Assembly: GCF_020860705.1 (NCBI RefSeq)
Contig: NZ_JAJBTT010000037.1
Coordinates: 1 to 52,587, forward strand
DNA: 52,587 nucleotides
Source of the DNA: Akkermansia sp.
GTDB lineage: Bacteria; Verrucomicrobiota; Verrucomicrobiia; Verrucomicrobiales; Akkermansiaceae
Direction: 5' to 3'
In this document: one piece after another, positions 15,224-23,847 of the stretch
Layout: each line of letters opens with the position of its first letter
Position numbering within the stretch: the stretch's first letter is position 1
Position numbers and translations under genes: made by a program
Notes under the pieces: generated by a model
The model's input: the letters and a program-made list of their open reading frames with translations, nothing else
Databases searched by the model: none
What the model was told of the DNA's origin: nothing

Positions 15224-16792
15224 TCAGGAGTTGGGAGATGAGTTGAGATAGTCCAGCAGATTGCGGGCCCATGTTTCGGAGATGCCGCGGATGGCGGCAA
15301 TGGAGGCGGGATCCGCCCTCTTGATAGCGGCCACGGACTTGAATTTTTCCAGCAGCAGGCTTTTTTTGGAGGCGCTCATACCCGGAGCGTCGTCCAGGGC
15401 GCTTTCCCGCATGCGCTTCCGGTAAAGCAGCTCGTTGTATCCGTTGGCGAAACGGTGGGCTTCATCCCGGATGCGCTGCATGAGCTTGAGAGCTCCCGTG
15501 CTGTGCGGCAGGCAGAGCGGCTGTGACTGGTGGGGAAAGAAGATTTCCTCCCGCTGCTTGGCGAGACCGACGATAGGCATGTCCCCCAGGCCGATGGCTT
15601 CCAGATCAGCCAGGGCGGAGGAAAGCTGGCCCTTGCCGCCGTCCACCACCACCAAGTCCGGGACCTTGATGGGGGCTTTCCCCTCCGCGCTGAGTTTTTT
15701 GAGCCACTGGTACAGGCTGATGTCCGCAGGCCGTGACGCGACGGCGTCGCTTTCCGCCAGAATGCGGGAATAACGCCGCCGGATGACTTCCGACATGGAG
15801 GCGAAGTCATTCTGTCCGTCCACCGTGCGGATGCGGTAGCGGCGGTAGGCCTTGTTGTCCGGCCTACCGTTGGTGAAGCGCACCATGGAGGCTACGATGT
15901 GGTTGGAAGAGACGTTGGAAATATCAAAGCATTCCATGATGGCGGGGGGCTCTTCCAGTCCTAGGGCCAGTCCCAGTTCCTTCATATCCTCTTCCGGCCG
16001 CACGGTGCCGGGCAGGTTGGGCGTTCCCTTCTGGAATCGCCGTGCGGGCTCCAGAACCTTGATCAGGTTGTCCCGGATGTCCCGCAGGTAGGCCGCCCGT
16101 TCAAAATCCAGCTCTTCGGAGGCCTGCATCATTTCCTGCGTGAGCTCGTCCAGCGTGCTTTTCCTGCCGGTTCCTTCCAGCAGGCGGAGCGCCTGGTCAA
16201 AGTTCCGGTTATACTCACTAAGGGAAATGCGCCCGACGCACGGGGCGGAGCAGTTGCGTATCACGTCCGCATGGCAGTGTTTGAAGTCATTGAGTCCCGG
16301 ATTCCTGGCCTTGCAGGTCCGTAGCCGGAAGTGGCGGTTGAGCCATTCCTGCGTGGCGTAAAGCGCCTGGGAGTGGACAAAGGGGCCGAAGTAACGCGCC
16401 CCGTCGTCCTTCCGTACCCGCGCCAGCTGGAAGCGGGGCAATTTTTCCCCCTTCGGCACCTTCAGCAGGGGGTAGCGCTTGTCATCCTTCATCTGGATGT
16501 TGTAGTGGGGGCGGTACTGCTTGATCAGCTTGCTTTCCAGCAGAAAAGCCTCCTGGTCGTTCCTGGTCTCAAAGTAGTCGAATGACGCAATGGCATTGAT
16601 GAGGGCCCTTGTCTTGTGGTTGGAAAGGGTGGCTCCCGTGGGGGAAAAGTAGTTGCCCAGGCGCCGGTGGAGGTCCTTGGCCTTGCCTACGTAAATGGTA
16701 TTCCCCAGGACGTCTTTCATGATGTAAACGCCGGGTTTATGCGGGGTTTGCCTCCAGAGTTCCTTCAGGGATGGTTTTTCACGATCTGCCAC
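15224..16792 (-). CDS. uvrC: Excinuclease ABC subunit C (shortened)
   Basis: UvrC makes both incisions in nucleotide excision repair. Domains are in order: GIY-YIG nuclease (PGVYIMKDVLGNTIYVGKAK), a Cys-rich middle (CHADVIRNCSAPCVGR), UVR motif (LTQEMMQASEELDFERAAYL), the RNase H-like core with ECFDIS, VVVDGGKGQL and RDEAHRFA, and a C-terminal HhH (IAAIRGISETWARNLLDYL). Catalytic Asp and His positions of the 5' nuclease are present. Only about 40 residues separate UVR from ECFDIS, against roughly 155-160 in E. coli, so a whole segment is missing. I start at GTG 16792, which puts the LKEL-PGVY motif at the usual distance. The ATG at 16846 (540 residues) is possible but adds a hydrophobic stretch not typical of UvrC. 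Confidence 0.93.
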   Translation of the reverse strand: MADREKPSLKELWRQTPHKPGVYIMKDVLGNTIYVGKAKDLHRRLGNYFSPTGATLSNHKTRALINAIASFDYFETRNDQEAFLLESKLIKQYRPHYNIQMKDDKRYPLLKVPKGEKLPRFQLARVRKDDGARYFGPFVHSQALYATQEWLNRHFRLRTCKARNPGLNDFKHCHADVIRNCSAPCVGRISLSEYNRNFDQALRLLEGTGRKSTLDELTQEMMQASEELDFERAAYLRDIRDNLIKVLEPARRFQKGTPNLPGTVRPEEDMKELGLALGLEEPPAIMECFDISNVSSNHIVASMVRFTNGRPDNKAYRRYRIRTVDGQNDFASMSEVIRRRYSRILAESDAVASRPADISLYQWLKKLSAEGKAPIKVPDLVVVDGGKGQLSSALADLEAIGLGDMPIVGLAKQREEIFFPHQSQPLCLPHSTGALKLMQRIRDEAHRFANGYNELLYRKRMRESALDDAPGMSASKKSLLLEKFKSVAAIKRADPASIAAIRGISETWARNLLDYLNSSPNS

Positions 16793-16860
16793 GGGGATTA
16801 TTATGCCATAGACAGCAAGAAAAGAAACTGCGGAAACGTACTGCATTACGGCTACTTGAC

Positions 16861-16888
16861 TTGCCTACGAATCCATCTTCTGTATAAT
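16861..16888 (+). promoter_or_regulatory. Candidate promoter of the exbB operon
   Basis: TTGCCT (16861-16866) and a perfect TATAAT (16883-16888) are separated by 16 bases and lie 16 nt before the exbB ATG. The position implies a very short leader. Confidence 0.6.
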
Positions 16889-16904
16889 CCTCTATGTCTT
16901 TTGT

Positions 16905-17696
16905 ATGAATCCTGTACCGTTTACCACGCTGGCTGCCGCCATGGACTTTGTGGTGGGAGATAGAAACTATCCCCTCTCCGAGCTGTTCGTCAAAGGCGGC
17001 TTTATCATGTGGCCGCTTCTCCTGTTATCCATTGCCGGGGTGGTGGTGCTGGTCATGTGCTGTTTTTCCACCCGCGCTTCCTCCGTTCTGCCCACCAAGC
17101 TGGTGGAACAGGCGGAATCCTTTATCCGCAAGAGGGATTACACGGGGCTTTCCATCCTCTGCAAGGATGGGGATTCCTGCTATGCGCGCGTGATGCTGAC
17201 GGTAGCCAATTTCATGCTGCGCAATCCTTCCGCCCAGTTTGAGGAGGTAAGGGAAATAGCCGCCGCGGAAGGCGGAAGGCAGGCAGGGTTTCTGAGCCGC
17301 CAGATTTCCTGGTTGTCGGACATCGGGGCTCTGGCCCCCATGCTTGGGCTGCTGGGTACGGTGGTAGGGATGATGAAGACCTTTTTTGAGATCGCCAATG
17401 GTGATTTTTCCGGCGGCAAGCAGCGCATCGATATGGCGGGCGGCGTGGCGGAAGCCCTGATTACGACGGCGGGCGGCCTGATGCTGGGCATTCCCGCCAT
17501 TCTGGCTTATGTGTATTTCCGCAGCCGGGTGCACAAGCGCGTGGGTGACCTGGAAGCCGCTGTGACGCATAGCGTTTCCGTAGTCGCCACCCAGCTTCAG
17601 AAACCGCATGCCGGAGGATTCGGCACATTTCATGAGGAACAACTTCCCAAAGTTCCCGTAGACCCCACCTCCCTGCGCGACGTGCGCGGACTTTAG
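16905..17696 (+). CDS. exbB: MotA/TolQ/ExbB proton channel family protein
   Basis: This is an inner-membrane proton-channel subunit that, with an ExbD/TolR partner, turns proton motive force into mechanical work on the envelope. The 263-residue chain has the expected three membrane segments: about 34-54 (MWPLLLLSIAGVVVLVMCC), 142-165 (ALAPMLGLLGTVVGMMKTFF) and 186-208 (LITTAGGLMLGIPAILAYVY). The family signature LAPMLGLLGTVVGMM is clear, and a cytoplasmic loop separates segments one and two. A strong promoter precedes it. The partner gene follows 36 nt downstream. Whether it serves a Tol-Pal or a TonB system cannot be told from sequence; no tonB, tolA, tolB or pal is in the window. Confidence 0.92.
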   Translation: MNPVPFTTLAAAMDFVVGDRNYPLSELFVKGGFIMWPLLLLSIAGVVVLVMCCFSTRASSVLPTKLVEQAESFIRKRDYTGLSILCKDGDSCYARVMLTVANFMLRNPSAQFEEVREIAAAEGGRQAGFLSRQISWLSDIGALAPMLGLLGTVVGMMKTFFEIANGDFSGGKQRIDMAGGVAEALITTAGGLMLGIPAILAYVYFRSRVHKRVGDLEAAVTHSVSVVATQLQKPHAGGFGTFHEEQLPKVPVDPTSLRDVRGL

Positions 17697-17732
17697 CCGG
17701 AAGCGGGAACGCCCACAACACCGGAAGAACGT

Positions 17733-18179
17733 ATGAAATTCCACTATAAAATGCCCAATCCCATCGGGTTCCAGCTGGCGCCCATGCTGGACATTGTTTT
17801 TCTGCTGCTGGTGTTTTTCGTCGTGACCCAGACCTTTGAGGACGATGAGCCGGATCTTTCCATCAACCTTCCCTCTGCGGAAACTCCCAAGCCCGGTGAA
17901 AACGTTTCCAATGAAATCATCGTGAATATCCGCAAAGACGGCACGGTGGTGATCAACCGTCAGCCGTACACCATGCCGCAGCTGGAAGACAAGCTTCTTT
18001 CCGTGGCCCGGCTGGATAAAACCATGCTCGTCCGCATCCGCGTGGATGAAAAGGCTGAGTCCGGCGTAGTGGTGCATGTGATGGACGCCTGCCTGAAAGC
18101 CGGGCTGAACAACGTTTCCTTCTCCACGCGGCCACCGGCGCCGTCTTCCGTCAATGTTTCCAACCCCCAGGCTTCATGA
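17733..18179 (+). CDS. exbD: ExbD/TolR family biopolymer transport protein
   Basis: The 148-residue product has a short cytoplasmic N-terminus, one membrane helix (FQLAPMLDIVFLLLVFFVVT) carrying the Asp essential for proton coupling in the family, and a periplasmic domain of about 100 residues (NVRIKKDGTV-like NIRKDGTVVINRQPY). It follows exbB and overlaps the next gene by four bases (ATGA at 18176-18179), a sign of translational coupling with the TPR protein. The C-terminal tail is Pro/Ser-rich. The pair with exbB forms the energy-harvesting motor. Confidence 0.92.
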   Translation: MKFHYKMPNPIGFQLAPMLDIVFLLLVFFVVTQTFEDDEPDLSINLPSAETPKPGENVSNEIIVNIRKDGTVVINRQPYTMPQLEDKLLSVARLDKTMLVRIRVDEKAESGVVVHVMDACLKAGLNNVSFSTRPPAPSSVNVSNPQAS

Positions 18180-20608
18180 AAGCGTTCCTTTTCCTTAATG
18201 CAGGTTTAATGACCCTGGCTGCGTTTGCCGCCGCCCAGGAAAACATTCCGGACGCCGCTCCCGTGGCGGACGGTCCGCTGGTCGCCAATCCGGAGCAGGA
18301 TACCCTGGATATGGCGGATATGCTGTACAAGCAGGCCCAGGAGCCGGCCACCAGGGGAAACCCGCAGGAATATGCCCGCCTGCTTGATCTGAGCCTGCGC
18401 AAGTATCTGGAATTTTCCCAGCGTTTTCCCCAGTCCGCCCAGGCTCCCCTGGCCGAGTACCGCGCCGCCATGTGCCTGGCGGAGCTCGGAAGGAAGGAGG
18501 ATGCACATGCGCTGTTCCTCAGGCTGACCCAGACGGGCTCCCCGGCCCTGGTCGCCGCTTCCGCCTACCGGCTGGCGACGGACGCCTCCGCCGCCGGAGA
18601 AACGGAAAAGGCCATCCAGTATTATCAGCTCGTGGTCCGCAACGCGGAGCAGAATGATTTGAGGGTGGACGCCCAGTACCGTCTGGGACGCCTGTTTCTT
18701 TCCAGTGGAAATCCGGAAGCCGCCGCCACCATGTTCTGCGCGGTGATGGGCAATCCGGAGGCGGACGGAAAGTTCGTTCTGGTATCCCGGATGGGGTATG
18801 CCGCCCTGTGCGCGGATACGGGCCGCTTGGGGGAAGCCTATTCCGAATACCGCAAGGTGCTGGAAACGCCCGGCGTGGATAACAGGAACCGGGGCATCGC
18901 CACCCTCCAGGCCGCCATGCTGGCTACCAAGCTGAAAAAAACTGCGGAGGCCCAGAGCCTTTATGAACAGCTTTTGAAAGACGAGTCCCTGAAGGAGATG
19001 GCCCCGGAGGCCCGCATGGGATTGCTCCTGGGGCTGTACAATATGGGCAAGTACAAGGAGATCCTTTCCCAGTACGCGCAGCAGAAGGGCATGAAGATGG
19101 CGACCAAGGAAGGCCAAGTGCGCCTGCTGATGCTGCTGGGCCAGTCCGCCTACAAGCTGAAGGAGTACCAGAAGGCGGCGGAGTTCTTCCTGGAAGCGGA
19201 AAAGTCCGTTCCCTACACGCAGGAGGCCATGCAGGCCTCCTTCTACCGCCTGCTGTGCTATAACGAACTCAAGCAGAAGGATCTTCCCCAGCGGGCGCAA
19301 AGTTTCCTGAACCATTATGCCAAGGCTTTCCCGACCAGCGAGCTGCACGACATGGTGCGCCTGATGGCGGCGGAGAACCTGTTCAATACCAGTCCTGCGG
19401 ACGCCGCCCTGTTTTACGCCAGCATTGATTTTGACAAGCTTCCTCCCCACATGTGTCCGGATATTCTGTACAAGAGCGCGTGGGCGCTCGCCCAGGCCGG
19501 AAACCGGGGCCCGGCGGCCGATTTGCTGACGACCTTTATCAACAAGTACCCGAAGGATCCCCGCATTTGCGAGGCTCTGACCCTGCGCGGAGATATGTAT
19601 GCCAAGACCAAGAAAGAAGCGGAAGCCCTGATGGACTTTGACAGGGTGATCGCGCGCTGGCCCAAGGCGGAATCCGCAGCCGCCGCATGGCAGCGGGCCG
19701 CCCAGATTTATGCGGGCCGCCAGGACATGGTGAACATGGCGAAATATTATGAAGGCCTGATCCAGAATTTCCCGAAAGCGTCCCCCGCCGCTCTGGCGGA
19801 AGCCCATTTCCTGCTGGGCCGCGCGGCGTTTGACCAGGGGGATTTCAAATCCTCCATCAACCATATGGCGGAGGCCAAGACGCTGGATCCCCAGAAGTAC
19901 GGGGAACAGGTGAACGTGCTTTCCGTCCTGTCCTATCACAAGCTTCAGGATGTGAACAAATTGAAGGAGGCCCTGGAAACCCTGCAGAAGGAAAATCCCT
20001 CCGCCGTGGCCCGCGTGCCGGACGTCATTCCCGCGTGGCTGGGCCTTCAGGCTTACGGCATGAAGGACCTGGAAACGGCGGACAAGTACATGACCTGGGC
20101 CACGCAGAATGACCAGCTTCAGAATGTGAAGAAGGTGATTTGGCGCAATCTGGCGAAGGTGCGCCTGGCGCTCAAGAAGTATGACCGCGCCCTGGTGGCT
20201 TCCAACAACTTCCTGAAGGAGGAGAACCAGCCCTACCGCCGTGCGGACGGCTTGCTGGATAAGGCCTCCATCCTGCTGGGGCTGGGCAAGTATGCGGACG
20301 CCCGGAAGACGGCGGAGGAAGCTCTGGCCCTGGGAGTGGAAGGCCCGCTGATGGCTTCCCTGAAAATTGTTCTGGGGGACATTTCCTATGCGGAAAAGAA
20401 GTTTGATGAAGCGGCCAAGTACTACGGAGTCACGGCCGAGTTGTTTGTCAATGACGCGGAACTGAAGCCCAAGGCCCTGTACAAGGCGGCGGAAGCGCTG
20501 GACAAGGCCGGCCGCAAGTCGGAGGCTTCCCAGTACCGGGCGCGCCTGCAGAAGGAGTTCCCGGATTGGAAGCAGGATGGAGAATCACTGCCCCCGGACG
20601 CCCGCTAG
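18176..20608 (+). CDS. Large exported tetratricopeptide-repeat protein
   Basis: This 810-residue product starts with a signal peptide (MKAFLFLNAGLMTLAAFAAA-QEN) and is then built of helical tandem repeats of about 34-40 residues almost to its end; examples are LGRKEDAHALFLRLTQTGSP, AEAQSLYEQLLKDESLK and KKFDEAAKYYGVTAELFVND. It is therefore a periplasmic TPR solenoid, a protein-protein docking scaffold. Its start overlaps exbD and the PBP-like gene follows 9 nt later. In E. coli the smaller TPR protein CpoB sits in the tol operon and links the Tol motor to PBP1B; here the linkage motor-TPR-PBP is within one operon, so a similar coupling role is a reasonable inference. Confidence 0.88.
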   Translation: MKAFLFLNAGLMTLAAFAAAQENIPDAAPVADGPLVANPEQDTLDMADMLYKQAQEPATRGNPQEYARLLDLSLRKYLEFSQRFPQSAQAPLAEYRAAMCLAELGRKEDAHALFLRLTQTGSPALVAASAYRLATDASAAGETEKAIQYYQLVVRNAEQNDLRVDAQYRLGRLFLSSGNPEAAATMFCAVMGNPEADGKFVLVSRMGYAALCADTGRLGEAYSEYRKVLETPGVDNRNRGIATLQAAMLATKLKKTAEAQSLYEQLLKDESLKEMAPEARMGLLLGLYNMGKYKEILSQYAQQKGMKMATKEGQVRLLMLLGQSAYKLKEYQKAAEFFLEAEKSVPYTQEAMQASFYRLLCYNELKQKDLPQRAQSFLNHYAKAFPTSELHDMVRLMAAENLFNTSPADAALFYASIDFDKLPPHMCPDILYKSAWALAQAGNRGPAADLLTTFINKYPKDPRICEALTLRGDMYAKTKKEAEALMDFDRVIARWPKAESAAAAWQRAAQIYAGRQDMVNMAKYYEGLIQNFPKASPAALAEAHFLLGRAAFDQGDFKSSINHMAEAKTLDPQKYGEQVNVLSVLSYHKLQDVNKLKEALETLQKENPSAVARVPDVIPAWLGLQAYGMKDLETADKYMTWATQNDQLQNVKKVIWRNLAKVRLALKKYDRALVASNNFLKEENQPYRRADGLLDKASILLGLGKYADARKTAEEALALGVEGPLMASLKIVLGDISYAEKKFDEAAKYYGVTAELFVNDAELKPKALYKAAEALDKAGRKSEASQYRARLQKEFPDWKQDGESLPPDAR

Positions 20609-20617
20609 GCGTCCCCA

Positions 20618-22423
20618 ATGATTGGCACCGGAATGGAGAACAGGCGTAAAAGATGGTATGATCTGTTCGGATTGCTTCCGCGCAATCTGGGCCGCATCCT
20701 GCTGTGGCTGGGACTCATTCCGATCGCCTTTATCATCGTCCTTCTCATTTACGCCTGGAGGGCGGACCAGTATGAACTGGACGAAGTGCTGGCGCCGCTG
20801 GAGAACTGCTCTGCGTATGACCGCAACGGCCAGTGGATAGGCACCCTGACGGACCGCGACCGGGTATACGTGGCCCGCCATGAGTTGCCGGACAACCTGG
20901 TGAACGCTTTCATCGCGCGGGAGGATGAAGCCTTTTTCGAGCACGGAGGCATTGTGTACTCCTCCATTATCCGCTCCATCTGCCGGAACCTGACCACACT
21001 GTCCTATGCCCAGGGGGCTTCCACCATCACGATGCAGCTGGCGCGGAATTGCTATGAACTAGGGGGGAAGACCCTGGACCGCAAAGTTCTGGAAATGGCC
21101 GTGGCGCGCCGTATTGAAGGAAAATACTCCAAGGATGAAATCCTGACGGCCTACCTGAACCGCATCTACTTCGGCCAGCAGTGCTACGGCATTGCCCAGG
21201 CGGCGGATCTGTATTTCGGCAAAAAAGTGGGGGACCTGACTCTGGCGGAGTGCGCCACCCTGGCCGGCCTGGTGCGCGGCCCTTCCATTTACAACCCCGT
21301 TTACAGTCCGGAAGCGGCCGTCAAGGTGCGCAACGCGACGCTGGAAAGGATGTATGAGTGCGAGTTCATCACCCAGGAACAATTATGGCAGGCATCCCGC
21401 GAACCGATGACGGTGGCGGGAGAACGGGAGGCCCGGCCCGCCTCCTATCCCATCCTGGTTATCTCCCGTGAATTGAGCGATCTGGACTGCTGCGACGAGC
21501 AGGAGGGGACGTCCAGCATTTTTGTCATGACCACGCTGGATTTGGAATTCCAGAGGATAGTGGAGGAAATAAGCGAACCTGTGCTGGCGGGCCTGGAACG
21601 TTCCCCCGTGTGGGCCGGATTGCCTAAGAGGGTGGACAACCAGCTGAAGAATTGCGTGCAGGCGGCCGTGTTGTGTGTGGATTCCCGCAAAGGAGACGTG
21701 CTGGCCGTGACGGGAGGCCGCTCCGCCCTGGATGGCGTGGACCGGTGGCAGACCCCGGTGATGCCCGGCGACCTGTTTACCCCCGTCGTCAATCTGTGCG
21801 CCGTGGATCAGCGCAGAACCGTCATCCGCAGCAGTCCTGAAGTCACGGGGCGAGGGGTAGGGTTCAATACGGTGATAGAAACGGCGCAGAAAGCCGGCTA
21901 CAAGGGGGATCTCCCCCGTTCCCCGGATTTGTACTCCGGCAGGTTCCGCGCGCCTCTCTCTCATGCCGTCAATGCCTTGTATCTCATTGGCAACGATGGG
22001 CGCAATGTGCAGATTTCCTCCGTCCGGCAGGTGGGCACCACCAAGAAGAACCTGGTGATGGTGAACGCTCCCTCTCCGGAAGAAAGCCGACGTGAAATCC
22101 TGCCGCGGGAATCCGCCCATCTGGTGGCGGCGCTCCCGCCCTTCCGTTATGACGAGCGCTCCAGGAAAACATCCGTCAATGTCCGGCTGCCGGAAAACAC
22201 GGGGCATTTTTCCGCCGTCATGGGACGTTATTTCACGGTCTTTGTCTGGGTGGGTTTTGACGCTCCGGATGAGGCCGTTTATAAAAAGAAGGGCGTTGCC
22301 GCCGCGCTGGGAAAGACCTGCGCCGCTCTGGCCGGGGAAGTGTATGACCGGGCGGAAGAGAACCGGAGGAAAGCCGTCCGTGAGCGCCGTGAGCAGGAAG
22401 CCCCCGCGGAACAGGATTCCTGA
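20618..22423 (+). CDS. Class A PBP-like peptidoglycan glycosyltransferase with degenerate transpeptidase domain
   Basis: After an N-terminal membrane anchor (about 24-46) comes an intact GT51 domain: AREDEAFFEHGG with catalytic Glu102, QGASTITMQLARN at 132, a KDEILTAYLNRIYFGQQ motif and LAECATLAGLVRGPS. This domain polymerises lipid II. The C-terminal half keeps the fold of a penicillin-binding domain (MTTLDLEFQ, FTVFVWVGFDAPDE) but has lost its chemistry. The SxxK motif of the usual PGSTFKP reads PGDLFTP, so Ser is Asp385 and Lys is Thr388, and the KTG motif reads KTS (517-519). The product should polymerise glycan strands but not crosslink. Total length is 601, short for class A. An alternative ATG at 20633 would drop five residues. 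Gene order suggests regulation by the TPR protein and motor. Confidence 0.88.
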   Translation: MIGTGMENRRKRWYDLFGLLPRNLGRILLWLGLIPIAFIIVLLIYAWRADQYELDEVLAPLENCSAYDRNGQWIGTLTDRDRVYVARHELPDNLVNAFIAREDEAFFEHGGIVYSSIIRSICRNLTTLSYAQGASTITMQLARNCYELGGKTLDRKVLEMAVARRIEGKYSKDEILTAYLNRIYFGQQCYGIAQAADLYFGKKVGDLTLAECATLAGLVRGPSIYNPVYSPEAAVKVRNATLERMYECEFITQEQLWQASREPMTVAGEREARPASYPILVISRELSDLDCCDEQEGTSSIFVMTTLDLEFQRIVEEISEPVLAGLERSPVWAGLPKRVDNQLKNCVQAAVLCVDSRKGDVLAVTGGRSALDGVDRWQTPVMPGDLFTPVVNLCAVDQRRTVIRSSPEVTGRGVGFNTVIETAQKAGYKGDLPRSPDLYSGRFRAPLSHAVNALYLIGNDGRNVQISSVRQVGTTKKNLVMVNAPSPEESRREILPRESAHLVAALPPFRYDERSRKTSVNVRLPENTGHFSAVMGRYFTVFVWVGFDAPDEAVYKKKGVAAALGKTCAALAGEVYDRAEENRRKAVRERREQEAPAEQDS

Positions 22424-22454
22424 TGAAATTCAATTTTCCATTAATAGACATATC

Positions 22455-23219
22455 ATGAACCACTCACCTGAAATGACCACGGCCATTCTGGCAGCCAAAT
22501 CCGCCGGAGCCTTCCTGAAAAAGCATTTTTATGACCTCAAGAAGGTGGATGAAGCCAGCCAGAACGACATCAAGCTGGAGCTGGACAAGCTTTCCCAGAA
22601 ACTGATCACGGAAGAAATCCTTTCCGTGTTCCCCACCCACGCCGTTTTAGGGGAAGAAGGGTATACCGGGGACCGGAACAGTGAATATGAATGGATTGTG
22701 GATCCCATTGACGGAACGGTAAATTACTTTTATACCATTCCCTGGTTCTGCGTTTCCATCGCCCTGCGCCGCCGCGGGGAAGTGGTGCTGGGCGTGATTT
22801 ACGATCCCATGATGGATGAATGCTGGCATGTGGAAAAGGGAGGCGTTCCGTACATGAATGACCATCCCATGCATTGCAGCCGCCGGGAGCGCATGGCGGA
22901 AGCCGTGGTTTTCGTGGGGCACGGCAAGACGGACGGCTCCAAGGAAAAGGGCATTGAACGCTTCGCCAAAATCGCCTGGCAGGTGCGCAAGGTGCGCAAC
23001 AACGGGTCTGCTGCCCTGGCTCTGGCTTATATCGCCTGCGGCAGGTTTGACGCTTATGTGGAAAGCGTCATCTCCATCTGGGACATCGCCGCCGGCGTTC
23101 TGCTGGTGGAAGCCGCCGGAGGAAAGGTGCTTCTGGAACCGAAGGAAGACAATCCGGAACAGTTTGCCATTGTCGCCTGGAACGGCCATATCCCGATTGT
23201 GGAGGCGCTGGCGGAATAA
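22455..23219 (+). CDS. Inositol monophosphatase family protein
   Basis: A 254-residue Mg-dependent phosphomonoesterase of the IMPase/SuhB fold. Metal-binding motifs are present: GEEGYTG, DPIDGTVNYFYTIP (the WVDPIDGT signature) and, near the C-terminus, WDIAAGVLLVEAAGG. The real start is ATG 22455 (MNHSPEMTTAIL), 31 nt after the PBP-like gene; longer in-frame extensions overlap that gene and are not credible. Substrate could be inositol-1-phosphate, fructose-1,6-bisphosphate or a related sugar phosphate, and sequence does not decide. The operon position between a peptidoglycan polymerase and ispF is consistent with housekeeping metabolism. Confidence 0.92.
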   Translation: MNHSPEMTTAILAAKSAGAFLKKHFYDLKKVDEASQNDIKLELDKLSQKLITEEILSVFPTHAVLGEEGYTGDRNSEYEWIVDPIDGTVNYFYTIPWFCVSIALRRRGEVVLGVIYDPMMDECWHVEKGGVPYMNDHPMHCSRRERMAEAVVFVGHGKTDGSKEKGIERFAKIAWQVRKVRNNGSAALALAYIACGRFDAYVESVISIWDIAAGVLLVEAAGGKVLLEPKEDNPEQFAIVAWNGHIPIVEALAE

Positions 23220-23240
23220 CCTGAACAACCTTGCATCAAG

Positions 23241-23750
23241 ATGAAAGACATGATTGCCCTGACCGGGCTGGGATATGATATCCACCGTTTTGCGGAAGCG
23301 CCGCGTCCCCTGATGCTGGGCGGCGTGCATATTCCATCCGCCCGGGGACTGGACGGCCATTCCGATGCGGATGTCCTGTGCCATGCCATTGCAGACGCGC
23401 TGCTTGGTGCGGCCGGCCTGCCGGACATCGGCTACTGGTTCCCTCCGGGAGATCCTTCCTGCAAGGATATTTCTTCCCTGGACATTGTGGCGAAGGCCGT
23501 TTCCCTGATCCGGGAGCGCGGCGGCCGCGTGGTAAATGTGGATTCCTCCCTGATTGCGGAGGCCCCCCGCATTTCTCCCTATCTGGAACAGATGAAGGGA
23601 GCTCTGGGAACTGCTCTGGGCATCTCCCCCGCACGCGTGGGCGTAAAGGCCACCACCAATGAGCAGCTCGGCGCGCTGGGCCGCCGGGAAGGCATCGCCG
23701 CCTTTGCCGTGGCGGCCATTTTGATGCCGGAAGATTTGCCTACTCCGTAA
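23241..23750 (+). CDS. ispF: 2-C-methyl-D-erythritol 2,4-cyclodiphosphate synthase
   Basis: IspF cyclises CDP-ME 2-phosphate in the MEP pathway of isoprenoid synthesis. The 169-residue product has GYDIHRFAEA with the zinc ligands Asp and His, LDGHSDADVLCHAIADALLG, the Pro/Asp-rich IGYWFPPGDP loop, and GVKATTNEQLG near the C-terminus. Full length and all key residues are seen. It is the last gene of the exbB operon, 21 nt after the IMPase gene. ispA (prenyl synthase) lies elsewhere in this window. Confidence 0.96.
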   Translation: MKDMIALTGLGYDIHRFAEAPRPLMLGGVHIPSARGLDGHSDADVLCHAIADALLGAAGLPDIGYWFPPGDPSCKDISSLDIVAKAVSLIRERGGRVVNVDSSLIAEAPRISPYLEQMKGALGTALGISPARVGVKATTNEQLGALGRREGIAAFAVAAILMPEDLPTP

Positions 23751-23847
23751 GACGTAGCTGCCGTAGTTGCTTTTTTGGGACTCTTTTTCCGGAAGGAAGG
23801 GGAGATCTTTTGTGCCGCCGTTTGGGAATCAGGCTGTAAAGTGGCAA

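Noticed and set aside
18206..19939. Minus-strand open frame of 577 codons opposite the TPR gene
   Set aside because: GC-rich codon bias of the TPR gene keeps the antisense frame open; its composition (Gly, Arg, His, Leu) is not protein-like and no domain is visible.
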